From NCBI GenBank assembly GCA_905160935.1, contig CAJHZI010000447.1, positions 57,501 through 121,500 on the forward strand: DNA of 64,000 nt. Reading direction: 5' to 3'. The position numbers and the translations under genes are program-made. The notes under the pieces are model-generated. The model worked only from the letters and a program-made list of their open reading frames with translations. It had not been told where the DNA came from and ran no database searches. This document shows, in pieces, positions 24,150-35,300 of the stretch; the first letter of the stretch is position 1, and each line of letters starts with the position of its first letter. Source of the stretch: Enchytraeus crypticus (lineage: Eukaryota > Annelida > Clitellata > Enchytraeida > Enchytraeidae).

Positions 24150-24925
24150 GAGGCGGTTTGAATAGAAAAGATTGAAGGAGAGGGCAGGAGGGAGGAGGTG
24201 CCAGGTATAGGCAAAGAAGTTCAGCGTAGCAAGCAGTTATATGGGAAAATACCTCCTATAACTGCGCTCAGAGTCTGTCAACCTTCTCGAGTGTTCACTG
24301 TTGAGGTTGAGATTAACTTCCATTAGACTTAATCTGTTGAGAAAATGAGAAGTGAATAAATTGTTATTGATTTGAAGCCTGCGAAATTTAAAATTAAAAA
24401 ACTGAGAGCTGAATAAATTTTTTTGTTCTCAATGACATAGGAATAAAATTACTTAGTATTTTTGCTTGTTTGCTATAATATGTATGACATCTCAATGGTT
24501 TTGTCGTTCCACTTTCTTTCTCAGGAAGAATTTTTACGGATTTTTTCTTCAGATGCAACCGTAAAAGTTTCCCAATATAGTCAGTGCTAGAAGCTCATGT
24601 TTAACATTGCATAATCAACAATAATTTCCTGTTGCGATGTCCTATTGTAAACCAACTATAAACTTACAGGAAAAGTAGACAAACCTTTAAGTAAACCAAT
24701 CTTAGAACAACCAAGGGATCACGACCAATTCAGTCATATTCTTATAACCACTATATGCAGATAATTACGCAAATAATCCGTAAAACATAAGCAAATATAT
24801 GGATAGATATAATGATACACAGAATAATCACAATGACTGATATGAAAGACGAAGCTTCTGCAATAAATAACATCAACTTTATAGCAATCCATATAAGGTG
24901 ATCTTTCCAGAAAGACAAAAAAATA
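24150..24925. other. Upstream flank of SRF, no exon recognised
   Basis: No coding exon seen. A sequence fitting the SRF binding consensus, CCATATAAGG, occurs at 24889-24898, 1.7 kb upstream of the SRF start, but such sites are expected by chance in AT-rich DNA. Confidence 0.3.
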
Positions 24926-24927
<2 letters not shown>

Positions 24928-25012
<85 letters not shown>

Positions 25013-25020
25013 AGAGAGAA
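24928..25020. repeat. (GA)n microsatellite
   Basis: Two GA dinucleotide runs separated by AAAGAAAGAAAG, about 90 bp in all. Confidence 0.9.
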
Positions 25021-25773
25021 GGAGGGAGGAAAATGGTAATTATACACGTGCAATGAAGTTTTCATTCGCCTGTATGACGTTTGATTCAACTCCTCTAGGT
25101 TATTGCATGATCGCGGAGCACGGGTTGAGGATTGCCGGCCGGGAACTGCATATGGGATGAGCGATTACTGGAAGGCAAGAAGCCGGATATGGAACAACTA
25201 CAAGTAATACGGAACCAGGATTGGCCATACGGACTGCAGAGCGCTTTAGCTGCATTGTGTATCATAGTACTGTTTGTACGCAGTTTAGAAGAATATGGTA
25301 GATGTGAGCAAGTAAAAATAAAATGGAGTCGAGTTAAGCGTCTGATTCTTCGACATAGAAACTGTAATTGACGGTAGATTGAGAATTTGAGATCCGAACT
25401 CAATAGTCTGCTACAGATATTAAGGAAACCGGCCCAGCCATCTATAAGATACAGCATATTATTTAGTTTGTTCAATTTACTTTTGTGAAGTGAATTGTAA
25501 TTGTTTTTAATAAAATTGTGTATAACTGTAATTATATTTTACAAAGTGTAGGAAATGAAAATTTAGTTTACTAAATAGTAATTTTTGGGTTTTAAAGGTA
25601 ATTTCTAACAAAATGTTAGCAATGTTAGTGATGTATTACATATTAATAAACGGCCTAAATAATTTACAGTTACAAATGTAAGTGTTAATTGTTGCTTATC
25701 AATATAATTACAGTATATTACATCGTCATGAAATTCAAAACAGAGATAGGAGTTCTAACTGTATTTGGTTTAG

Positions 25774-26338
25774 TTATTTTGCTCAGACGCTAACATTCTC
25801 TCTCTCTTAGTGCACTGCCAATTGGCAGATCCATGGTATATAACGCCACCACTCTTCTCTGTCTTCCGCCTTCCTTTTCATTTCCACATATGAGTGGATC
25901 TTTAAATCATCTAACATACCTAATCTCGGCCTGCCCCTGCCTCTTTTCCTTCCATTCTACCTTCTGTGACCTCTTTTAATAGACCTTCCCCCCTTAGAAT
26001 GTGTCCTATCCATCTCTTCTTCCTATTTCTTAAGACATTTATCAACTGTCTATCTGTGCCAACTCTCTCCAGGACTTCCTCATTTGTAACCTTTTGAGTC
26101 CAGCTAATCCTCTCCATTCTTCTCCAAATCCACATTTCCAATGCCTCCAGTTTCCTAATATATTCCTTCCTTAAGGTCCATGTCTCACATCCATACAATA
26201 GCGTGGTCCAAACCAAAGTTTTCACTATCTTGATTTTTGTGTCTTTCTTTAGAATTTTTGTTAACAGTTCTTTTCTAATATCAGAGGCCGCTTTTGCTTG
26301 TGCGAAAGCGGCCTTTATTTTACTCAGACGCTAACATT
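25774..26338 (-). mobile_element. 5'-truncated LINE with 24-bp target-site duplication
   Basis: The element body is 25798-26314, on the minus strand. It encodes the C-terminal end of a reverse transcriptase: LLYGCETWTLRKEYIRKLEA, MWIWRRMERISWTQKV, EEVLERVGTDRQL and RWIGHILRGEGLLKEV, with an open frame of 101 aa, then a frame change into the PRLGMLDDL-like end. The 3' tail is a GA repeat (CTAAGAGAGAGAG). The flanks 25774-25797 and 26315-26338 are 24-bp direct repeats differing at one base, a clear target-site duplication. A 10-bp stem (AGGCCGCTTT with its complement) lies at the 5' junction, 26282-26314. Lineage within LINEs is uncertain. Confidence 0.88.
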
Positions 26339-26616
26339 ACCAATCTTTAATCGAAGTAACTTTACGCAATATGAAACAATATGTCTATAACAATTTTTGT
26401 AGAAACGCTCTAGTGTAAGATTGTTTAGCTATCGCACTTGTATTTTGTATGCTGCACTGTTTCTGTCTTTGTACGACACTTGTTAAATTTCTTAGTTGTC
26501 TAATTGACGAATAAAAGATCTTCATATTGCAGATCCATGAAGATATTTTCCTTTGGTAGGAGTGCGAAATTAATACATTAGTAAACCTTTTATTACCTGT
26601 GTACAACTCACATAAA

Positions 26617-26940
26617 ATGAAAAGAGGATCGATCCCATCGTGCTTCTACTCTGGCGGAGGTTCGATTCCTGAGTGCAGTCCACGAGCCCAGAAGAGACCG
26701 CACTCAGACAGGGTGGAGCTAGGCTTCGACAGCTCTGACTCGGATGAGGGTATGGTGGGGCCCCCAGGGGGCTACAGCATGATGGGCGCTATGGACCTGA
26801 GTGAAGAGGCTGCGGCTAGGGACGGCCCGAGACCAGGCAAGAAGACTAAGGGTAGAGTTAAGATCAAGATGGAGTTCATAGAGAACAAGCTGAGGAGATA
26901 CACGACTTTCAGCAAGAGAAAGACTGGCATCATGAAAAAG
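26617..26940 (+). CDS. SRF: SRF exon 1: N-terminus and first half of MADS box
   Basis: Starts ATGAAAAGAGGATCG. It encodes an acidic/serine stretch (FDSSDSDEGMVG) resembling the region before the MADS box of other SRFs, then GKKTKGRVKIKMEF through TGIMKK, and stops at donor AAG/GTAACG in phase 0. Lys84 lies in IKME, the motif that carries the SUMO site in human SRF. Confidence 0.96.
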
Positions 26941-29900
26941 GTAACGTCTATCACAAGCTAGAGGACCCTAAAGTATACCTGATTTTTCAGATTTCTTCTT
27001 TAGAACTGTTAATTGTTAGTAGGCTATAGAATTTTAAGAGTCGAATAAATTGACGACAGAAAAACAATACAACATATTGCCTATATTACACAGGTCAACA
27101 TAATAAAACTTTTTTCTCATCAGAGATTAAAATGCACTTTTCTTAAGTACTTTTTGACGTTGATTACAAATCTGTAACCAGAATTTTTCCAGCACGTATA
27201 GTTTTTGAGTTTTGACCGATTCAACTTTAACAATAGAAAGCTTAGAATAAACGCATAAGCATAAGTTTGTAGTTCATTTTCTTGCAACACCTATTAGTCA
27301 ATACAAATAAAAATATGCGAGACTGATCTCATTTGTCACTCATCACATCTTCTATTGTCATGGAGTGAATAGTACGTAATTATAACCGTTGTGTGTACGA
27401 TTTTCTCATGTTTGATTGGTTTGGATTATCTTGGTGCAACATCCAGTCATAGTCTGCCATCATACTCTCATTCCAGAAGCCTTGATAACGATTTTCCATT
27501 CTTTAATATCATGGTGAAACCGCTCACCCTGTTCATCACTTACTGCACCAAGATTTTCTAGAAAGAAATCGAGGTGCGAATGCAGAAAATGAATCTTCAA
27601 AGACATTCTACAATCCATCTCTTTGTAAGCAACTAGCAAATTCTGGATTCCTTGTCTGTAGTCTGGAGACTTATAGTTTCCTAAGAAGTTTTCTTAAGTC
27701 CATCTTAAGGCTTGCCATGCTTTTGTTCTGAGGTATTGAGACTTATATCGAAGATGTCATCTCTCAAAATCGCCCTAATCTGAGGTCCTACAATGAAACC
27801 CTCCTTCAGTTTTGCAGAGCTAACTCTAGGAAATTTCTCAACAAGATATTGATATTCTCTAGAATTTGAATTTCCCATCGCTTTCACGAAGTTTTTCATT
27901 AACCCAAGTTTAATATAGAGAGGTGGAATGAAAATCTTGTTGAAATAAACTAACGGCTTTCCTTGGACACTTTCTTTTCCTGTCTTGTATGTGATTCGGG
28001 GGGGGGGGCACTCGTGTGCGTGGTAGTGATCATCAGTGGCGCGGCTGTCCCACAGGCACCCAATTACCTTGACGCTACAAACATAGCAGTCCGCATGATT
28101 ATCTCTTTGCTCTTTCCATAACATAGGTATATCGAAAGGCATGGAAGGCTTCCTATTGTTTATCCAGTCGCGTAAACCATTTGAACAAGCAGTGCATATG
28201 ATATATGGCGCCCAAACCTTATCTTGGTCTCCAAGTGGACAGCCGAAATACGCTCCGTAAAGTTTTCAAATATCCTTCGTAATAGTTCTCTTTGCGACTT
28301 CGGAGTGAGTGAACCACACACAGAGCAAAATGTATCTGGATGGTTTCTACATTCTCGAGGCATATTGATTGATTTTACCTATGAATATAAACTCAAGATG
28401 GTTGATAATTTACATAATGACGTCATGTGGAAGTTCTCAATTACAAGACTATGAAGAAAACATTTCATCAAGGTCCGTAGAAGTCAATGGGTATGTGATA
28501 AACCTGCAGAAAATTGCGAATAATGTAAAAATATAATCTGCCTCATCACAAAAACTAGACGTGATAGAGAAAAACTGTTTGCATATTTAGAATCAGCGTC
28601 GAAAATCCTGTATAGATGACCCAATAATTTGCTTGATGAAAAATCACTGTTGACCAGTGTTATCGGAGATATATCGTGATTTATTGCTCAATGAATCCAC
28701 AATATTGCGGTGAAAAAACTGGAAATAAAATTTTACCTATTAATTCACAAATCTGTCAGTTTTTGTCATCTGCACAGTAGTGTTTACTCTAAATTAATAA
28801 GCATATTGTGTATCGTTCATTTTATATTTTTGTCGGATTGATTCTGATGAAGTTCTTTTGAATGTTGAACGTCCTAGTAAGTTTGGAGGTTGCAAAGATT
28901 TCCCATGCGCCACAGAAAGCCGTTGAAAAAAACTGTGGAGGAGTATTCCTCATACGCCGCGTGTAGGCCAGGGAGAAAGAGGGAAAGGATGAGAGACTGA
29001 CAGAGGATGAGAGACTGAGAGAGAGGATGAGAGACTGAGAGAGAGGATGAGAGACTGAGAGAGAGAGGATGAGAGACTGAAGAGGATGAGAGACTGAGAG
29101 AGAGGATGAGAGACTGAGAGAGAAGATGAGCGACTGAGAGAGAGGATGAGAGACTGAGAGAGAGGATGAGAGACTGAGAGAGAGGATGAGAGACTGAGGG
29201 AGAGGATGAGAGACTGAGGGAGAGGATGAGAGACTGAGAGAGAGGATGAGAGACTGAGAGAGAGGATGAGAGACTGAGAGAGAGAGGATGAGCAACTGAG
29301 AGAAATAGAGACTGAGAGATAGGGAATGATACGGTGCTATGTTACAGAGCATAACAATGCATTGCATTTATTGTGTCTAGTGCACTCTATTAAATGATAT
29401 TACAATAATACTTTTTGCGGTATATCATATCCTATTGTAGTTTTTCATTGCTTTGTATATTGTTTTAGATTGTTTCATTGTTTAATTGTATCATATCTTA
29501 CAGTAGATTGCTTCATTGTATCACATCTTATAGCATTTCGCTTCATTGTATCTCATCTTATAGTATTTCTCTTCGTTGTATCACATATTGTTCTTTCACT
29601 TTCTCAATCATCCAAAAACCATGGAGTCATAGGCTATTTGATGAAAACCTATATTTCAAATTCCATATCTCTTCCGTCTGTCGCGCGCGCTTAATTCTTT
29701 CAGATTCATTAGATTAGGCAACTATGTCCATCCCTTACAAGAAACTCAGCCTGCAAATTTGCAAATTCTTGCAAATTCTATAGTTAATTCTAAGCTTGAC
29801 TACTGTAATTCACTATTACATGGGTTGCCGTCTTCTCTCAATCGATTACAGCACGTCCAAAATTCTCTGGCACGTATTGTTTGCAAGTCCTCTTGACTTC

Positions 29901-32254
29901 AATATCACTCTCTTTCTCTACTCCGCAATCTTCACTGGCTCCCTTCCAAGCAACGCATACAATATAAAATAGAAATAGCTCTGTCAACTTTCTAAAACGC
30001 TGCGATTTGGCAAGCCTGCCTACTTATCTGAAACTCTTATTCCCTGCTGTCCTTCATCGTGCACTTCGTTCCACTGATGCCAATCTTCTCTCTCTTCCAA
30101 ATATGCTCACGTAATTGGGCAGAAGTTCATTCTCATATCCAGCACCCACGATATGGAATTCTTTACCTACTAATCTTCGCTCTTGTTCTTCTCTTTCAAC
30201 TTTCTCTGCAAGCCTAAGACATCATTTTCAACCGTAGACATACTCTTCCTATCCTTACCATTTTTTGATCACCGGACCGATTTTCATTTTAGGACCTTCA
30301 TCTACTTCTCCTCAGCAAATTTCTTTTGCAGCTTGTTCTGGGTGAATTGATCTGTAGTAGTGTTTGCTCTGGGGATGTCCCTGATATAGTAGTGTTTGCT
30401 CTGGGGACGTCCGATCTAAAGATCATCATCTAAAGATGATGATCTTTATATGAGAAAACGAGCGTTAAACCTTTATTATTATTTTTATTTTTTTTATTTT
30501 TATTTTATTTTAATTTTACCCCGGTGTAAAGAACCTGTGGTTTGATAAAAACGATTCGAGCAATACGTGCTGAATCGCCGCCCGGCTACTCGAGGTCATC
30601 AATAGGCTTAGAAGAATTGTTGAAGCAGACTGCATTAAATCTTTGCAAAGTCATGGAAAGCCTTTGCCAAAGAAAAGATGTCTCTCGCTTATCGCCGGTT
30701 TGCTCTGCAATAAGTCTGCCTATGCCATTAATAAAGTCAGTTCCTTAGGGATTCATCGGGCCCCATGGTTTCAATGGCCACCGGAACAACTTCATATCCT
30801 AAGGACAGATCACGGTATTTATCCAACTTCCTAGAGGCGGCATGAACAGCAGCACCACCGGCTGTGACTGAAGTCGTATTCAGGTAGGAGTTTGCCATAG
30901 TGTCAATGACCGTGACGTCCCAAACGGCACATTTACCGTTGCACCAGGGCACTAAAGTCATGCCGTCCGGACGCTTGCCGTCTGATCTGGACAACCCACT
31001 TGGTTCCTTATAGGAAGGGATGCCTGCTCTCGAAAGTGCTCGCCATATTATGTCATTTAAATTGTGATGGCGAGACATTCTACCTGAGCTTCGTTTGCAG
31101 GAGAGGCCGTGGAGACCTAAAGCGTCGACTTCATGACCGCAGGGGCACATGTGAGGCTCGCAAGTTTTCGCCCCTAAACGGAAACTAACAGCTACTCGAA
31201 TCGCCTCATTGTCTAAAAATAGCCCACAAGAAGCAACAGGGAGAGCGTGAAGCCAGTCGCTGCTTCTTTTAGTTGATACAGCTAGGAGTCGTGCTCTGTC
31301 TACTGCATTGGACTGGGATTCTAACAGACTGTTATAAATCCGATCCACTATAGGACGGTCCCATGATTTCTGGTACTGACTGAGGTAGAAGGTGGAGCAC
31401 TGGAGGTGAGGCTTTTGGACCAAACTGACAACGCAACGTCAATGGAACTATCGGCAGAAAGGGAGCACTTATGAAGGATGGCATCTTGCAACTGCCTCGT
31501 TCCCATCGCTGATGCCAAGAAGGCTGAAGGCGCGATATGGGAAACAAGACGAATTCCAAGACCACCCATGCTCACCGGTAGACTGGCTTGCTGCCACTGC
31601 AAATCAGACAAATCTGCGTTGATAACGGCGCACAAGCATTGCCTAAGAGCCTCGTCGTAGTCTAAAAGCCGCGGATTAGAGAAGCTCGGACTAGAGCGCA
31701 GAACGTGCATAAGTTTAGGTGCACTTAAAGAAAAGCGAAGGATTGTTAAAGCATCATGAGCGGCTAGCGACTTCAAGCGTATGCTGTACGTTTGAGGTCT
31801 TCAAGGCGACTGGATAAGCGGTGGTAGTAGCTTCTTCTCCAGAGAGTGGCGCGCCGAGTAGAGAACTATGGGATAGGCACATTGGTACAAATGATGACAA
31901 AACTGAGTTGCCCGGAGATTTGCAAACTGATGATATGACTTCGCACTTGGTACGATTCAACTGAAGCCCAAATTCTTGGCCTCTGTCGATGATAGTCCGT
32001 ACATCATTTGCAATCGACGACTCGCAACCACCTAGAGTAATGTCATCTAGGTATCCCACCGTGAGATCGCTAGAGAGAGAAGTAAGGAGAGGGTGAATAG
32101 TCAAGCAAAACAGCATGGGCCCTAAGGGATCCCCTTGTTGGACTCCTTCCTGTGACTCAATGCACCAGTCTCCGAACTTCAACCACGAAGGGCTTGAGTA
32201 AGCTAGATGGCAGAAACTATACAGCTCTGGTATCCTGTGATGTATTTCGCTGAG

Positions 32255-32300
<46 letters not shown>

Positions 32301-35300
32301 CATATCGCATTGTACCGCACAGGCGTACGAGTTGTCCACGCTGACAGGCACGCAGGTGATGCTGCTGGTGGCCAGTGAGACGGGTCATGTTTACACATTC
32401 GCCACGCGCAAGCTGCAGCCGATGATTACGAGCGAGAGCGGCAAGGCTCTCATCCAGACTTGCCTCAACTCGCCCGACTGCTCGGCCTACACGCCCGGGC
32501 ACGAGGCCGCGCGTCAGGAGACGTCGAGCGAGTACGAGAGCCCTGATAGCCGGCTGTCGCTCGATCAGCGTATGAATCCCTCGGGCTTCGAAGAGCCCGA
32601 CCTGGGCTATGCCGCCTGCGACGAGCCTGAGTTAGATGATGAGGAGGAATTCCACTTTGATGATCATGTCAGCATTGCACAACAACAACAACAACACTCA
32701 TCTCTTTATAAGGCAAGAACAGTTGCTTAAATTTATTCTCTTTTTTGAAATTTAGCATATAGAAAGCAGACAGCTAAGTAGCCTTTTTAGTTCTTCTGAA
32801 CTGAGGTCTTGATATTTTACTAGTACTAATGAATCAAGTAATTGCACAATTAATCGAATAATTACACTATTGAACCAAGTAATTGTAAAATTAACTGAAT
32901 AGGCTACTAGCACTATTATACCAAATCCAAGGCGACGAGCAAAAATAGAATGATTTTAAAATGGTACAGAATCAAAAATCTAGAAAACCAGTCCAAAGAG
33001 AGGGAAAAAAACATTTTACGTGCTGTTCGCATGGCTGGGGCCAGTGGCGATTTCGGTAAGATATTCGACAGCGTATGAATATGTGCGGGTTTAAATCCTA
33101 TGCTCGCCCATCACTGACATCGCTTTCGAGTAAGGAAACTGACGTTAACAATAGTTTTTGTAGCTTTTTAAAACTCATAGTCACTGGATGGAAATGAGAC
33201 ACCGAAAAAGTAGTCTTTAACTAGTCCATAATCAGGAACTGTAGTCTGTTGACAGCAAAGCAAAAAGCTGAGGCGATGTAAAAAGGAATTTCGCAGAGTT
33301 GATAGAAGAGTAATTCAGGCAGTACAATATAAAGAGCGATTGGACAGTTTACAAAGTGATGGCTCGTATGATAGCAGAATCATTAGGTCAGTCTGTCTGC
33401 TAATGTTATGGTTAATAACTTTCACAGTAAGACAAGCAGCTTAGCATTGCAAAACAGCATTCATGGCTCATGCCTTTTGAATTTGCATGCATATAATGTG
33501 CTTGTACTGTACCTACTGTGCAAATTAACGTACATAATGTACCTGTACATTATAAAAATTACCTGCACATAATGTACATGTACATTATAAGCACACTTGA
33601 AAAGTAACTTTTAACAATTTAATAGTAACTATTTATAGAAGGTAAACTTTTCAGTCAAACTAAACTACGCCTATGTTTTTCAGGCACAAAATATTTCGCG
33701 TCAAGCGGGCTCTCAATTGCCATTAAGTGCATCGTTAACAGCAGCCCCGAGTCTGGCTCACAGAAACTCCGGAAGCCTTGCAGGGGTCAGCCAGTACACA
33801 GAGCCTACAGAACAGAGCCCACTGATCTCTGCTACAAAGAGATCTGATGTAGACAGTCCATCAGTAGAAGATCTGAGGCAGTCTCATCCAGTGCTACACG
33901 CTACATCCAGCTGCTCTGACGAGACTGTCGATAGCTTAGGCAGAGCACAGGGTCCTATTAACCTTGCGCGTTCGAGACCTCACACAGTAGAGACGAAATC
34001 CAGCGAGGATAGTGGAGCGTGTCTGATTAATTGTAAGTGAGCTGTCAAAATATTAAACAACTAAAAAAATACGATTAGAGTGCTACTAATGTCCATGACA
34101 ACACTGAGCACTGTGGAAGCAAATCAAAACCGATGAGGAAAATGTGGGTTGTCAATGATACATGTCTGTCAATTTAAAATTGTTTTCTCTTGTACTCCAT
34201 AAAGATCGTGATCATCTTAAGTGTGCTTAACCCCTTTATTGTCTCTACTTATGAAGATCAACATCTTCTCAGCCCGATAGTGGTATTGCGAAAATGTATG
34301 TTATTATTTCAGCCATTTAAGTTTTGATAGGGAATAAATGGCTTTAAATGATTAGAAATGTTAAACGAAGAAATAATTATTTGCGAAACACGTTTTTCCA
34401 TTTAAACTATGTTAGTTTAAGCAATATTCAGACTATTAATTCTTCATGGTGATATGATATGCATCAGGAGCGTCTCCCCCTTGGCCTATGATGTAACTTA
34501 AAAGCTGGTAAAGCTAAGGATTTGAACCCCGTTTGGTGGTAGTGAAGTATTAATAATATCAACAAAAAGCTGGCAAAGATACTGATCCGCAGTTTCCTCA
34601 CTCGAAAGCGATGTCAGTGACGGGAGAGCCTAGGATTTGAACCCCACAAATACTGATCCGCGGTCGAGTGTCTTACCGACTTCGCCACTGGCTCCAGCCA
34701 ACTTGGTGGGGTAGCGTACCATGGGTGGTGGTAGCGTAAGGTGAACCATGAGAATTTCTTGACGCAAACTGCATCATCGCTTATATGGCGAAGACGCCCA
34801 TGATATGCGTAATTTTCTAACATCATTTAATAACATTTCTTTTGAATGTCTTAATAGCGCAGTGGTAAGAGGCATCAGGTAATATGTCATGAAGGTATTA
34901 ATGGCATTTCCTGACGTGAATTAAACTCTCGTGTGCTCACTTCTCGGTCACGCTTATCTGAGAGTAAAATCTCGGACATTCACAGAAGAAGTTACACGAA
35001 ACAATGGATTAAATTGCCTAACGGTTTAAACATGAGCTATTTCAAGTGGTACGTAGATATCAACATGGTTGATCATTCACTATAATGCGTGTAAAGATAT
35101 TCGACCGCGGATCAGTATGTGCGGGGTTCAAATCTTGGGCTCTCCCGTCACTGACATCGCTTTCGAGTGAGGAAACTGCGGATCAGTATCTTTACCAGCT
35201 TTTTGTTGTTATTATTAATACTTCACTACCACCAAAAAGCAGTTTAGAATTCTACATTGTATGTATGCTGTTATTTTCCGCTCTGACAGTCCACCAGACA

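Larger units (their letters stand above)
34532..35237. repeat. Long inverted repeat in SRF intron 3
   Basis: The left arm (about 34532-34680) and right arm (about 35095-35237) are reverse complements over about 140 bp. Shared blocks include TTTGGTGGTAGTGAAGTATT, AAAAAGCTGG, GATACTGATCCGCAGTTTCC and GCGATGTCAGTGACGGGAGA. The arms include family 1 SINE sequence but also shared flank, so the duplication is larger than the SINE. A family 2 SINE occupies the spacer. The right arm ends about 50 bp before exon 4. Confidence 0.85.

Noticed and set aside
24889-24898. CArG box CCATATAAGG upstream of SRF as an autoregulatory site
   Set aside because: Matches the consensus, and SRF autoregulation is known in vertebrates, but several such sites per 64 kb are expected by chance in AT-rich DNA and there is no cluster.
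25095-25475. Overlapping 126-aa and 79-aa frames
   Set aside because: The stretch is less AT-rich than its surroundings, but neither frame shows a recognisable domain, splice structure or codon pattern that would favour it.
26599-26616. GTG start six codons upstream of the SRF ATG
   Set aside because: GTG is not a normal animal start and the ATG at 26617 is in the same frame.
28822-29367. 181-aa serine/leucine-rich frame
   Set aside because: Translation of the 20-bp GA-rich minisatellite in SRF intron 1.
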